From Terriglobales bacterium (GTDB lineage Bacteria > Acidobacteriota > Terriglobia > Terriglobales > Acidobacteriaceae), in NCBI GenBank assembly GCA_035764005.1, contig DASTZZ010000107.1, forward strand, positions 22,161 through 86,160: 64,000 nt of DNA, given 5' to 3'. Positions 1 through 9,281 of the stretch are shown in pieces. Each line of letters starts with the position of its first letter. The stretch's first letter is position 1. Below the pieces are notes generated by a model. That model was not told the DNA's origin. It worked only from the letters and a program-made list of their open reading frames with translations, and searched no databases. The translations under genes and the position numbers were made by a program.

Positions 1-260
1 TCACGCGTTCGCAGCTTGAACGTGGCTCGCTCTTTATTCTTCTTGAGAAGGATTACCAGACCAGAATCGCGTATGCCGACGAGGACGTCGACGCTACCGT
101 AGCCGATCCGAAAACCGCATCGTTGCTGCGAGTTCCGCAGGGATCTCCGCTGCTGAGGATTCGTCAGACCATCTTCTCTACTGACGGAAAGGCGATGCTG
201 TACGTGCTTGGACTGTACCGTTCTGACCGGCATGTCTTGCACATACGGCGCTTCCGCTAG
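1..260 (+). CDS. GntR-family regulator, C-terminal UTRA part (5' end outside window)
   Basis: The frame beginning at base 3 is open from the window edge to TAG at 258-260, giving 85 residues. The sequence reads like the last two thirds of a UTRA (HutC-type) ligand-binding domain: an ERGSLFILLE stretch, an IAYADEDVDATVADP segment, then LLRVPQGSPLLRIRQTIFSTDG and a final beta strand MLYVLGLYRSDRH. UTRA domains bind small effector molecules, often sugars, and control an N-terminal GntR winged helix, which lies outside the window. The effector cannot be told from this part. The next gene starts shortly downstream on the same strand. Family assignment is by recognition of the UTRA pattern only. 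Confidence 0.75.
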   Translation, partial: TRSQLERGSLFILLEKDYQTRIAYADEDVDATVADPKTASLLRVPQGSPLLRIRQTIFSTDGKAMLYVLGLYRSDRHVLHIRRFR

Positions 261-438
261 CTATCCTTGTCTGCTGGATGACGAACTGTCCGCACCACTC
301 CCTGGCGCGAGCTTTCGCCAATGCTATGCTGGCGATTCAGGGAGTCTTCAAATTCACAGCATCGAGTCCGTAACAGACGCAAACGCGCCACGCCACGAAC
401 GCGGCCGGCTTACGAAGTGGTCTCATCGTCCAGCGCTC

Positions 439-1707
439 ATGTTTTGGGTGGGACTCGTTGCGCGTGAAACAGCTATCTTGATCGGCCACACGTATCGGAT
501 CTCCAAGCTGCAGGGAAGCTTTGGATTTGGTTGGGAGACAGGAAGAATCGCGGATTCGATAGCGACCGGTCACGGATTCAGTTCTCCCTTCGTCGCCGGC
601 ACCGGACCCACTGCGTGGCTCGCGCCGGTCTATCCTTATATTCTGGCAGGCGTTTTCAAGACCTTCGGCGTGTACACCACGTCATCCGCGATCGCAATTC
701 TTTCCATCAACTCCATCTTCTCATCGCTGACTATCTTCCCCGTTTTCTACGCTGCACGGCGCACGTTCGGACCTCGTGCGGCGTGGTGGTCCGGATGGCT
801 GGCTGCGCTCTTGCCCTATGCCTGGTATTGGGCGATCAAGTGGGCGTGGGAAACGAGCCTGGCGATTCTCCTGCTCGCCTGTGTGTTCCTGCTGAGCTTG
901 AAAATGGCAGGAATCCAGTGGTTAGCAGTTCGGAAATGGGAATTCCTTCCGGTTGCGCGCTGGAGGGAGTGGCTGCAGTTTGGAGTGCTTTGGGGAGCTA
1001 TCGCCCTGGTCAATCCGTCTCTTCTGCTCTGGCTGCCCTTCGCCGGGACTTGGCTGCTAGTTCGGCAGATACAGGCTAAGGGTCGAGCGCAGCCTTTCAT
1101 CCAAGCTGCCTGTGCCGGCGCGATCTTCATTGCCATAGTCAGTCCGTGGACTATTCGCAACTATTATGTCTTCCACCGTTTCATTCCGGTACGCGGTAAC
1201 TTCTGGGCCGAGTTTCGCATGGGCAATGCCGAGGATGCAGTTGGGTTATGGCGTTTCTGGATGCATCCGAGCAGTAACGTTTTGGAGTTGCAAAAGTATG
1301 AGCAGATGGGCGAAGTTGCTTATGTTCAGATGAAGAAAGCCGAAGCCCTCAATTTTGTGCGCACGCATCCGGGAAAGTTTTTGACACTCTGCATCCGTCG
1401 CGCGGTCTTCTATTGGTACGACACGCCGCGAGATACCGGTGTGGCGGCGTTATCGGAGAGTCGCAATTTGGGCTTTCTGCTCTCTTCGATTCTCGCGTTC
1501 GGAGGACTGTGGGTGATGTGGCGACGCGCGAATCCGGCCACGTTTCTCTTTAGCTCACTGTTGTTTGCTGTTCCGCTTGTGTATTACCTGACATTCCCAC
1601 ATCCGCGATATCGCGCGCCGATCGAGCCGCAGATGCTGGTTTTGGCAGTGGGACTATTTCTTGCCGCCGAACCTCGAAAACGTGTAACCGCACCGCATGT
1701 CGCATAG
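439..1707 (+). CDS. GT39/ArnT-like membrane glycosyltransferase
   Basis: A polytopic inner-membrane protein with the features of the GT39/PMT superfamily, whose members move a sugar from a polyprenyl-phosphate donor on the periplasmic face. An early loop carries GWETGRIADSIATGHGF followed by GPTAWLAPVYPYILA, the usual first periplasmic loop with acidic residue and PxYP motif; about nine hydrophobic segments follow. The frame is open back to an ATG at 208, but that would overlap the GntR gene by 53 bases and add a polar 77-residue leader without family resemblance. I chose ATG 439 (422 aa), just before the first membrane segment; no good ribosome site marks it. The polyprenyl-phosphate glycosyltransferase gene follows after 15 bases and could supply its donor. 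Confidence 0.7.
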   Translation: MFWVGLVARETAILIGHTYRISKLQGSFGFGWETGRIADSIATGHGFSSPFVAGTGPTAWLAPVYPYILAGVFKTFGVYTTSSAIAILSINSIFSSLTIFPVFYAARRTFGPRAAWWSGWLAALLPYAWYWAIKWAWETSLAILLLACVFLLSLKMAGIQWLAVRKWEFLPVARWREWLQFGVLWGAIALVNPSLLLWLPFAGTWLLVRQIQAKGRAQPFIQAACAGAIFIAIVSPWTIRNYYVFHRFIPVRGNFWAEFRMGNAEDAVGLWRFWMHPSSNVLELQKYEQMGEVAYVQMKKAEALNFVRTHPGKFLTLCIRRAVFYWYDTPRDTGVAALSESRNLGFLLSSILAFGGLWVMWRRANPATFLFSSLLFAVPLVYYLTFPHPRYRAPIEPQMLVLAVGLFLAAEPRKRVTAPHVA

Positions 1708-1722
1708 GAGAGCTGCGAGCTA

Positions 1723-2481
1723 ATGGAGATCGTGCCCTCACGTAAGTTCGTGATCAACCCAGACAAGCCATTGCGGCGGCTATCGATCGTGCTTCCGGTT
1801 TTCAATGAAAAGGACACGATCGGGACCACCTTAGAACGCGTGCTAACTGCCGCCACTCCGCTTGAGCACGAGCTCATAATCGTTGACGATTATTCCCGCG
1901 ATGGCACAAGAGAGCTTCTTCCCGGACTCACTAACACGATGCGATCGGCGTTTGGGATTCCGATCGAGCTTGTACTTCATCAGGAGAATCAGGGAAAAGG
2001 CGCTGCATTGCGCACAGGGTTCAAGCATGCAACCGGAGATGTTATTTTGATTCAGGACGCGGACCTCGAATACGATCCTCGCGACTATCCGCAATTACTG
2101 GAACCCATTCTTGAAGGCTTTGCCGACGTGGTATTCGGGAACCGCTTTCATGGCGGGTCCCATCGCGTGCTCTACTTCTGGCACTACTTGAGCAATCAGG
2201 CGCTGACGTTCTTTTGCAACATGCTCTGCAACCTGAACCTGACAGACATGGAGGTCGGATACAAGGTGTTTCGGCGCGAGGTCCTCGATGCCCTGCGGTT
2301 TCGGAGCGATCGTTTCGGATTCGAGCCAGAATTCACCATCAAAGTCGCGGGCCTCGGTTGCCGGATTTACGAAGTCCCAATTCGGTATCACGGACGCACT
2401 TATGAGGAAGGCAAGAAGATTACTTGGCGCGATGGCATTGCCGCCATCTGGCACATTCTGCGATTCCGGTTCTTTGAATGA
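1723..2481 (+). CDS. GT2 glycosyltransferase, polyprenyl-phosphate sugar synthase type
   Basis: A 252-residue GT-A fold enzyme resembling dolichol/undecaprenyl-phosphate mannose or glucose synthases. [14 protein letters not shown] at about residue 19 is the GT2 start, [11 protein letters not shown] holds the first acidic nucleotide-binding site, and [12 protein letters not shown] is the DxD-type metal site. [10 protein letters not shown] and the later [13 protein letters not shown] and FGFEPEFT are typical of the DPM1-like branch. No C-terminal membrane segments are present, so it would be membrane-associated at most. It likely loads a sugar onto a lipid carrier for the upstream GT39-like enzyme (inference from adjacency). 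Its stop overlaps the start of the next gene by four bases (ATGA). Confidence 0.85.
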   Translation: MEIVPSRKFVINPDKPLRRLSIVLPVFNEKDTIGTTLERVLTAATPLEHELIIVDDYSRDGTRELLPGLTNTMRSAFGIPIELVLHQENQGKGAALRTGFKHATGDVILIQDADLEYDPRDYPQLLEPILEGFADVVFGNRFHGGSHRVLYFWHYLSNQALTFFCNMLCNLNLTDMEVGYKVFRREVLDALRFRSDRFGFEPEFTIKVAGLGCRIYEVPIRYHGRTYEEGKKITWRDGIAAIWHILRFRFFE

Positions 2482-3497
2482 CAATTTCCGACAAGAAGCT
2501 TCGCGTGGCCGTAATCGGCTGCGGCGCGTTTGGGCGTAGCCATGCTCGCGTATATCGACAACTTCAATCCAGTAATGGAAGTGTTGAATTGGCCGGAGTT
2601 GTTGACAAAAATCAGACTGCAGCGCAAGCGGTAGCAGCAGAATTTCAGACGCAGGCGCTCTCGTCGATCTCTGATCTTAAGGACAGAATTGATGCCGCTT
2701 CGGTAGCCGTCCCAACCATCCATCACCTTACGGTTGCGAGCGAATTGATGCGCAATGGCATTGATGTGCTAATCGAAAAGCCGCTGGCCGCGACTCTGGT
2801 GGAAGCAGATGAGCTCGTCGCGGTAGCTCGGGAGCACAATCGGGTCGCCCAAGTTGGGCACCTAGAGCGATTCAATCCTGCGGTGCTCGCTGCAATTCCC
2901 ATTGTGAATCATCCTATGTTCTTCGAGGTTCACCGCCTTAGCGTCTTTACTCCGCGGTCGCTCGATGTCGATGTTGTGATGGACCTGATGATTCACGATC
3001 TCGACATTGTATTGTCATTCGTGAACTCGTCTGTCCGTGAGATTCGTGCAGTTGGCTTGGCTGTGATCAGCAACAAGGTTGATATTGCGAATGTGCGTGT
3101 TGAATTTGAAAACGGCTGTGTCGCCAACTTCACCGCCAGCAGAGTTAGCACTGAGAAAGTCCGCAAGGTGCGCTTCTTTCAGCCGCATCAGTACATCTCG
3201 ATCGATTATGGACGGCAGGACCTCATCAGCATTCGCGTCGATGAGCGCGCTGCGGCAGAGTTGATGAGTGGAAAGATCCCTCCGTCCGGATTAGGTCCGG
3301 CTCCGGGCATTGCTTTGGACAAGCCCAAAGTGGAACCACGCGAGCCTTTGCGAGCCGAGATCGAATCCTTCCTGGATGCGGTGCGTCGGCGCCGCAAACC
3401 GGTGGTTTCGTTGGAAGATGGCCGCCGCGCCCTGGAAGTTGCGCTGCAAATCAATCGCGCGATCGAAGCGCATCATCGCGCAGCAGGTCTGAGCTAA
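2478..3497 (+). CDS. Gfo/Idh/MocA-family NAD(P)-dependent oxidoreductase
   Basis: 339 residues with an N-terminal Rossmann fold ([17 protein letters not shown], GxGxxG type) and the family's EKPLA motif near residue 98, where the lysine is the usual catalytic residue. [11 protein letters not shown] follows, as in enzymes acting on nucleotide-sugars; the C-terminal half is the Gfo/Idh alpha-beta domain with [14 protein letters not shown] carrying the conserved D/H pair. Members oxidise or reduce a hydroxyl on a sugar ring. The VGHxERFNP form is also seen in UDP-GlcNAc 3-dehydrogenases of lipid A synthesis (GnnA), but no aminotransferase partner is here, so substrate remains open. Translationally coupled to the GT2 gene upstream (ATGA overlap). 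Confidence 0.85.
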   Translation: MTISDKKLRVAVIGCGAFGRSHARVYRQLQSSNGSVELAGVVDKNQTAAQAVAAEFQTQALSSISDLKDRIDAASVAVPTIHHLTVASELMRNGIDVLIEKPLAATLVEADELVAVAREHNRVAQVGHLERFNPAVLAAIPIVNHPMFFEVHRLSVFTPRSLDVDVVMDLMIHDLDIVLSFVNSSVREIRAVGLAVISNKVDIANVRVEFENGCVANFTASRVSTEKVRKVRFFQPHQYISIDYGRQDLISIRVDERAAAELMSGKIPPSGLGPAPGIALDKPKVEPREPLRAEIESFLDAVRRRRKPVVSLEDGRRALEVALQINRAIEAHHRAAGLS

Positions 3498-3813
3498 GGC
3501 TCATTGGCCGCCGACCGCCGTCGATTGGAGTGCCGGTGGCGTCGATCACGCGCCCAAGCAGGCTCTCGCCGACGCGAATCGAGGGGCGATTCCCGGTGCT
3601 GATCACGCGGTCGCCATAGCGGATTCCCATGGGCTTGTCGAGCGCCGTCGAGAGCACCGCCGATCCGCGGAATCCGATGATCTCTCCCGGAAAGCGCTGA
3701 CCGTTGTTGATAGCGATCTCGCAGCACTCGCCTACCGAGCGTCCGGTCAATTGATGCGTGGGAGTACTGCCCGCTACGATTACGTTCTGAACGTCAGCTT
3801 GCAAGATGTGCAT
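3451..3813 (-). pseudogene. FliI/YscN-type ATPase, truncated N-terminal domain
   Basis: 120 residues read on the minus strand from an ATG at 3813. Residues 20-98 match the N-terminal beta-barrel of flagellar/type III secretion ATPases in order: GRSVGECCEI, then GEIIGFRG, GIRYGDRVISTG, and VGESLLGRVIDATGTPIDGG, the signature just before the catalytic domain. The full protein would be near 440 residues with a Walker A some 70 residues later; here the frame runs into the 3' end of the convergent dehydrogenase and stops. No Walker motif or other flagellar gene is visible. I read it as a gene remnant cut at the junction with the glycosylation operon. A stand-alone domain protein is possible but less likely. 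Confidence 0.65.
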
Positions 3814-3911
3814 CCTCTCCGCACGACGGAGAGCGAGTGTAGCGCTTCAGAATAAGAATTGGCTTAGATGAAAATTAAATTCTTCTTAGAGACGAAAAAT
3901 AATTAAAGAAA

Positions 3912-4625
3912 TCAGGAATTCTGCCGAGGAAGTACGACCCGAAAACAATTCTTTCCGGTGGCGGTAGCGCGTAACTCTACATCCCCCGCAAACGCGCGAA
4001 TGATTCGTTGGCTGAGCGCGAGATCAAGATTTCCAGACTCTCCGGGTTCGATCTGCACTCCAGGTGGGAACGGTTCAAAGATGTTCGGCGCTGACTCGGG
4101 ATCGTAAGACGCCTCATCAGAAATTTCGATCTGAGTTCTTCCGGCGGGGAACAAGAGCTTTACCGTAATTGCCGCTGCGTTTGGATTTTTTCTGACACAC
4201 CAAGTAAAGAGATTCTCAATCGCATCCCGCAAATAGACGGGATCCGCCAGCACCTGTGAATCCTGATCCCCAGAGATGACGAAGCGGATCTTTTTTGCTT
4301 CCGCTACAGGCAGCGAGTTGCTCACCGCAGCTTGAATGCATTCACGAAGCGAAACAACGCGCGCGCGTGCGCCAAAATCGGTCGCAAAGAACTCCCGCGC
4401 AATCTGAAACAGCCAGCGCAACCGCTCCAATTGGGTGAGGCCAGCTTCAATTGCGGATTTAAGTTGTTTGGCATCATCGCTCATCAGTCCAAGTTCGAGC
4501 GACGCATATATTGCACCGATGGGCTGGCTCAGCTTGTGGAAGAAGCTTTCGGCAAGGTTCTCCGGCGGCAGTACAGGATTCTCAACCAGCGAAGCGCCGG
4601 ATTCACGCTTGACGTTCTCGTTCAC
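3912..4625 (-). CDS. Sensor histidine kinase-like protein (no visible sensor domain)
   Basis: 237 residues from GTG 4625, eight bases after the stop of the response regulator gene. An upstream ATG at 4700 would overlap that gene by 68 bases. FFHKLSQPIGAIYASLELG near residue 30 is a DHp helix with a candidate phosphoacceptor His; the C-terminal part has an HATPase-like arrangement (DAIENLFTWCVRKNP as N-box region, IFEPFPPG as F-box, SGNLDLALSQRIIRAFAGDVEL as G2-like end). The N-box is weak (expected Asn pattern altered) and glycine motifs are poor, so ATP binding may be reduced. No membrane segment or PAS/GAF domain is seen, so it would be cytoplasmic. It probably partners the neighbouring OmpR-type regulator. 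Confidence 0.7.
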   Translation of the reverse strand: MNENVKRESGASLVENPVLPPENLAESFFHKLSQPIGAIYASLELGLMSDDAKQLKSAIEAGLTQLERLRWLFQIAREFFATDFGARARVVSLRECIQAAVSNSLPVAEAKKIRFVISGDQDSQVLADPVYLRDAIENLFTWCVRKNPNAAAITVKLLFPAGRTQIEISDEASYDPESAPNIFEPFPPGVQIEPGESGNLDLALSQRIIRAFAGDVELRATATGKNCFRVVLPRQNS

Positions 4626-4632
4626 GCGCAAC

Positions 4633-5364
4633 TCACGAGGCCGCGCTGGGGGCGGTCGTAGAGGAATCCTCAGAGTCGGCAGTGGAGAACTCCAGACCAT
4701 CGCTCAGGACGTAGCCTACTCCGCGGACCGTACGGATGAGCTTCGGCTCGAGATTGCCATCGACCTTCTTGCGAAGATAATTGATGTATACGTCTACGAC
4801 GTTGGTGCTGGTATCGAACGAATGTTGCCATACGCGCTCGAGAATCATGGTACGCGTCACTTTGCGGCCGGCGTTGGCCATAAGATATTCGAGCAGCGCA
4901 TATTCTTTCGGGCTTAGCTCGATCTCTTTTCCTGAGCGGGTAACGCGCCGATCAACGCGATTGAGTTCCAGATCCGCGATGCGCAGCCTGTCCTCCATTG
5001 GCTTTGCGCGACGGCGCAAGAGAGCGCGTACTCGGGCGGAAAGCTCCGAGAAAGAGAACGGTTTCACCAGGTAGTCATCGGCGCCGAGATCGAGCAGCGT
5101 CACACGATCTTCAACTTTGCTCCTCGCCGTTAGAACCAATACGGGAGTGTTGTTGTTGGCGTTGCGCATCCGCCGCAGTATTTGTACCCCGTCCACGCGT
5201 GGCAGGTTCAGGTCAAGGATGAGCAAATCATATTCCTGCGTGCTTAGCAGGAAATCGACTTCATCCCCGGCGTGAGAGAGATACACCTGATGTTGTTCAG
5301 CTTCCAGGCCCTTGCGGACAAAATTGCCTAACGACACATCGTCTTCGGCGAGAAGAATTCTCAT
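4633..5364 (-). CDS. OmpR/PhoB-family response regulator
   Basis: 243 residues. The N-terminal receiver domain begins MRILLAEDDVSLG (acidic pocket) with phosphoacceptor Asp in LLILDLNLPRVDG near residue 51, then VLTARSK and the conserved Lys in DDYLVKPFSF. The C-terminal winged helix (about residues 130-225) has ELSPKEYALLEYLMANAG, then VWQHSFDTSTNVVDVYINYLRKK and IRTVRGVGYVL, standard for DNA-binding OmpR-type regulators. I chose ATG 5364, which starts exactly at the receiver domain, over a start nine codons upstream. The kinase-like gene follows directly downstream, so the two form a two-component pair. A short Ser/Thr-rich tail follows the winged helix. Confidence 0.93.
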   Translation of the reverse strand: MRILLAEDDVSLGNFVRKGLEAEQHQVYLSHAGDEVDFLLSTQEYDLLILDLNLPRVDGVQILRRMRNANNNTPVLVLTARSKVEDRVTLLDLGADDYLVKPFSFSELSARVRALLRRRAKPMEDRLRIADLELNRVDRRVTRSGKEIELSPKEYALLEYLMANAGRKVTRTMILERVWQHSFDTSTNVVDVYINYLRKKVDGNLEPKLIRTVRGVGYVLSDGLEFSTADSEDSSTTAPSAAS

Positions 5365-5605
5365 GAAGTAGTATCGCGGGAGAAAAAACAAAGATTAGGG
5401 CTTACAAATCGAATGTAGCGATGCTGCAAACCGCTTGTCAACGAATAGCCGAGGCTCATGCTAATTCCAAGAGCGAGTCAGTAATTGCTGAAGGATATTT
5501 AAGGAAAAAGCTTTAGCGCTGAAATATGGACTCTCCAGATAGTGGTTGTCGATGCTTGCCACGACAAGTTTCCGTCAAAAGCAATGAGCGCGTGGCCGTA
5601 ACGAT

Positions 5606-6916
5606 TCACCAGCGCGGCAAAACGCGGCGCCAATCTGGGTCGACGTGCTTGCGCATTTCAGCCTCGTCATCGCGCTTCCGGTATGGATGCTTATGATAAC
5701 GCTCCAGGCCGCGCGCGAGCTGATCGTGATCCAGTTCAATTCCCAATCCGGGCTTTTCTTGGATGCGAACGCAACCGTTTGCGATCGAGATCCTGCCACC
5801 TGCAACAACTTCGTCCTTCTCTGATTGCCAGGGATAATGCGTGTCACAGGCGTAGGTAAGCTGAGGGGTCGCCGCAGCAGCATGGGCCATCGCCATGAGA
5901 GATACACCGAGATGCGAATTGGAGTGCATCGAGAGCCCCAGCCCGAAGGTGCGGCAGATCTTGCCCAGATGCTTCACCTGCTGAATGCCGCCCCAGTAAT
6001 GAGGATCGCAGAGGACAACCTGCACGGCGTCCATCCGGATCGTCTCGGGCAGGTCGGCGAATCCGGTCACCGCAACATTGCTCGCTAATGGCGTTTCCAC
6101 CCCGCCATTGAGCAACTCGCGGCGAACTTGCGCCATTCCGGGAATTGTGGCCGTAGGATCTTCGAGGTACCCACCATTCCCGAGTTCCTCGCGCAGAGCT
6201 TTTCCGATCTGAACAGAAGTTTTTACTGACCACGCACAGTTCGGGTCAAGGCGAATCGGAACAGTGGGACCAAACTCTGCCCGAAGCTGCCGGACCGTCT
6301 CGGTCTCCTCTGCAGGATCGAGCACGCCGGCTTTGAACTTGATCTCGCGAAATCCATATTTCGCGAACATCTGCTTCACCTGCGCGACGAGTTGCTTCGG
6401 CGTGAGCGCTTCGCCGTATTCGTCTTCGCGCATGTCATCCCCCTCGCCGCCACCACCCGCATGTTTGTAGAACGGATATGCCGAAAACGGAACTTCGCTT
6501 CGAGCTCGCCCTCCAAGCAAATCGCAAACGGGCTTGCCTACGGATTTGCCAATCAAATCAAGACAGGCAATCTCGATTGCAGAATAAAGCCTCGCAGCTT
6601 CGTCGGCGGGATTCTCGCCCGGGAGGTAGTAAGTCTGGGACCGGTCAAACCGGCCGGTGACGCCGCTGCTGTCGACCATGGGCAACAGAAGTCCACAGAG
6701 CCGATATGCATCCTGTCCTAGGATTCGGCTTCGTAATTTCCCGAATGCCTGCAGGATCGCCTCGCCGCCGTGGGTCTCGCTGACACCGACAATTCCATCT
6801 TCGCTCTTGAGTTCCAGAACGGTTCTCAATGCGTACGGCGCATGCAAACCATAAGAGCTGCGTAGCGGAGGGTCCGCTATGGCGAGGGGATGAAGGCTCA
6901 TATCAGCGATTTGCAT
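5606..6916 (-). CDS. gudD: Glucarate dehydratase (enolase superfamily)
   Basis: 436 residues. Glucarate dehydratase converts D-glucarate (and L-idarate) to 5-keto-4-deoxy-D-glucarate. The barrel holds IKFKAG (K-x-K acid/base), RLDPNCAW (metal-binding Asp with the family's Asn), YLEDPT (second metal ligand), ASNVAVTGF and SMHSNSHLG (catalytic His with the HSNSHLG pattern specific to the glucarate group). The N-terminal capping domain has ETHGG. I chose ATG 6916 because GGAG lies six bases before it; ATG 6928 is an alternative. The product feeds the same pathway as galactarate dehydratase at 39.3 kb, although the genes are far apart. A downstream aldolase is also in that cluster, not here. Confidence 0.88.
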   Translation of the reverse strand: MQIADMSLHPLAIADPPLRSSYGLHAPYALRTVLELKSEDGIVGVSETHGGEAILQAFGKLRSRILGQDAYRLCGLLLPMVDSSGVTGRFDRSQTYYLPGENPADEAARLYSAIEIACLDLIGKSVGKPVCDLLGGRARSEVPFSAYPFYKHAGGGGEGDDMREDEYGEALTPKQLVAQVKQMFAKYGFREIKFKAGVLDPAEETETVRQLRAEFGPTVPIRLDPNCAWSVKTSVQIGKALREELGNGGYLEDPTATIPGMAQVRRELLNGGVETPLASNVAVTGFADLPETIRMDAVQVVLCDPHYWGGIQQVKHLGKICRTFGLGLSMHSNSHLGVSLMAMAHAAAATPQLTYACDTHYPWQSEKDEVVAGGRISIANGCVRIQEKPGLGIELDHDQLARGLERYHKHPYRKRDDEAEMRKHVDPDWRRVLPRW

Positions 6917-7009
6917 TCTGAACTCCATCAGTGACGACTCTTTGCGGAAGCATTACTTGAGGATTTGAACAGCGACTGAGGGAATACCGCTGTCAAAGCC
7001 AATGTAGCT

Positions 7010-7522
7010 CTAGAGGCGGCCCGTAGCTTGCAATTCGCGATAGAACCCGAGATCTTCGCCTTGAAGCATCTTGGTGATGTATGTAATTTGGCCGTAGTGC
7101 AGGCCGAAGTGTTCGATCACCTGATACACGGCATGCAGGCCGCTCACGGTGTAACCCTGAATTTGGTAGGTCTGAACCAACTCCGATTCGGAGATGCGCG
7201 GAAGCACCTCTGCGACTTCTTGCATTGTAACCGCAAGCTTCTCGATAACTTCTGTTTTGGGAAGATGTCGCCGCTCGGCGAACTCGGCGGGACGGTTCCG
7301 CTTGTCCTCGCGATGGGCGAACGGCGCGATGATCCATTGGGTGACGTTTCCGTTCAAATGCAGAATCAAGTTGCCGATGCTGTTGCTTGCCTCATTTGGA
7401 CGCCACCACACCTGCTCGTCATTCAGTGAATCCACACACGTATGCAGACGCGGCCAGTATTGCTCCAGCAGCTTCCAGCGAGAGAACTCAATGAATTCGG
7501 CAGTGACAGTTCTGGGCGGCAT
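7010..7522 (-). CDS. DinB-like four-helix protein (DUF1572 type)
   Basis: 170 residues. The sequence has the DinB/YfiT arrangement of metal-binding His residues on a four-helix bundle: NLILHLNGNVTQWI near residue 50 and VYQVIEHFGLHYGQITYITK near residue 140, which supplies the HxxxH pair. WWRPNEASNSIGNL is also characteristic. Such proteins are metal-dependent transferases or hydrolases, some using bacillithiol or mycothiol; the specific reaction is not known from sequence. It is one of three DinB relatives in this window (also 45.6 and 47.9 kb), each of a different subtype. No operon partner is evident; an 85-base gap separates it from the gudD start. Confidence 0.85.
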   Translation of the reverse strand: MPPRTVTAEFIEFSRWKLLEQYWPRLHTCVDSLNDEQVWWRPNEASNSIGNLILHLNGNVTQWIIAPFAHREDKRNRPAEFAERRHLPKTEVIEKLAVTMQEVAEVLPRISESELVQTYQIQGYTVSGLHAVYQVIEHFGLHYGQITYITKMLQGEDLGFYRELQATGRL

Positions 7523-7601
7523 GGCGGGATTATAGACTTTGACTTGAACCGGCTGCGAAAACCAAGAACGATCACGGAGGTCACGAAGGCAAGTACAAGT
7601 G

Positions 7602-9263
7602 TCACGGAGCTACTGCGGTTCCTTCTAGTAGCTTCAACGCTGCAGTTGTGTACCTGGTTGCTTCCTGTCGCAGGCGGGATTTTTCTCCGAATTCAGCAAT
7701 GGAATTTGCGGCGCTCTGCGCGAATGCCATACGGAAGGACGAATATGCGATCAAGTAGTCGGGAAGACGCTTTTGGACCTCGTCCCCGCTGATGCGGCAA
7801 TATTCGCTGAGTAACAGATCGGCAGCTTCCGCGTTCAGCTCCCATTCAACAATGGCTCCGGCGAGATCCCACGCGATGTCAGTTGGGCCAGGGAAGAAGT
7901 GGTTATCGCCATGATCTGCGGCATCGAACTTCTGCAGACTGCCGTCATTTAGGGCAATCCATTCGAACGGCATCATGCGCGCATCGGCGACCACGGGTCG
8001 TTCCACCGGCAACTTGATTTGCCGAGATACTCCAAGTGCTCGCTCTAAATTGATCTGCGCCATATGCTCAAGTTCCGTTTCGGAAGCCACCGGGGAGGTC
8101 AGGTGTTCGCTGCGAAAGGCGCAGTATCGGGCCAAATGCGTCACCACCTCGCGATTTGCGCACTGTAAACGCGCTCCGCTCAACCACGCGGACACGCTGA
8201 AGCCATCTCCGCCAGAGCTGATCTGTGGTCCCCAACCATGGTTCGCCAAAAGTTGAGAGCGTTGGCGCACAGCCTTTCCATAGTGTCCATGACCGTCAAA
8301 GCGGAAAAGTAAAGTTCCATTCCGGGAAGTATACTTTTGGCGCTCAGTCCAAGGCCACACCCCCGGCCAGTCCGCTTCTGAGTCGAATACTCGACTTCGC
8401 CATGCGCCGCCTCCAATGTACTCGTCGGCTTGCGATGGCATGTAGCGAGTTGGCTTGAGCGGAGTAGTTCGAAAGTTCTTCCAGCGCTGAGCGGCATTAG
8501 GAGCGAAGAGATTCTCGAGGTTCGGCGTAGAGCTTGGCATGAGAACGATGCGCTCGGCTGGAACACCTTCTTCAACCAAAGCTTCCGCAACCGAGAGAAA
8601 CGACGAACCGCTCAGCCCTGGACCCTCATCGACAACGAAAAAATGCGCGTTCTGCCCGTTCTGTGCTGCGATCCAGTTCCGCTCATCCTGGGTGACAGGA
8701 AGGCGACGTTCGAACGGATGTCCAATAGGGCGCACCGTGATTCGTGCGGCGCCAATTCCTTTCGCCGAAAACCATGCGCGGACGATTGCGGAAAGTGTCG
8801 TACCAATCGAGCGAATACCGACCACCGCCGCCGCTGGCGGACATGTCGCCTCGGCAGCGAGCAAATCGGCGTAGTCGAGTGGATGCAGCGCGTAATAACA
8901 AAATCCTTCCGGAGTGGACAGCGTGAGCGACCGTGGGACCTGTAACTCTCCAAGAGTGGCTGCGAGCTTCGCTGAGATGTGCGGACGTGATTTGGTAAGC
9001 AGCGCCGACGCAAGCTGGTCGGCTGCTTCAGCGATTACGTGTGCTTCCATACTGCCGGCATCGTGATCAACCAGAGCGCATTCGAGTCCGCCTGCGCGGA
9101 GGAGAGCATCGATCAGCTCGTCCCGAGCAATTTGATTGGAAAAGTCGGTGAGCGACAGGACCGCTTCGATCTGCGCGAGTAATCCGCGTAGCAGCTCTGG
9201 ACCGCTGCGTACACTCCGCCCATCGCGGAAGACAAGAAGCTTCCAAGTATCGGCTGTACTCAC
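7602..9263 (-). CDS. Phosphoribosyltransferase-like / kinase-like fusion protein, function unknown
   Basis: 553 residues, starting at GTG 9263. I do not recognise a named family for the whole protein. Residues about 118-245 look like a type I phosphoribosyltransferase: EGFCYYALHPLDYAD, AVVGIRSIGTTL, then the PRPP-loop-like HFFVVDEGPGLSGSSF (hydrophobic strand, acidic pair, Gly/Ser loop). Residues about 315-545 resemble an aminoglycoside-phosphotransferase/choline-kinase-like fold: FRFDGHGHYGKA, a putative catalytic Asp in VADARMMPFEW, and metal-site-like KFDAADHGDN followed by GPTDIAWDLAG. The first 110 residues match nothing I know. A small duplicated-motif protein gene lies 18 bases upstream on the same strand. 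Assignment of both folds is by motif only. Confidence 0.6.
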   Translation of the reverse strand: MSTADTWKLLVFRDGRSVRSGPELLRGLLAQIEAVLSLTDFSNQIARDELIDALLRAGGLECALVDHDAGSMEAHVIAEAADQLASALLTKSRPHISAKLAATLGELQVPRSLTLSTPEGFCYYALHPLDYADLLAAEATCPPAAAVVGIRSIGTTLSAIVRAWFSAKGIGAARITVRPIGHPFERRLPVTQDERNWIAAQNGQNAHFFVVDEGPGLSGSSFLSVAEALVEEGVPAERIVLMPSSTPNLENLFAPNAAQRWKNFRTTPLKPTRYMPSQADEYIGGGAWRSRVFDSEADWPGVWPWTERQKYTSRNGTLLFRFDGHGHYGKAVRQRSQLLANHGWGPQISSGGDGFSVSAWLSGARLQCANREVVTHLARYCAFRSEHLTSPVASETELEHMAQINLERALGVSRQIKLPVERPVVADARMMPFEWIALNDGSLQKFDAADHGDNHFFPGPTDIAWDLAGAIVEWELNAEAADLLLSEYCRISGDEVQKRLPDYLIAYSSFRMAFAQSAANSIAEFGEKSRLRQEATRYTTAALKLLEGTAVAP

Positions 9264-9281
9264 CTCTGGAATGGTACCGCG

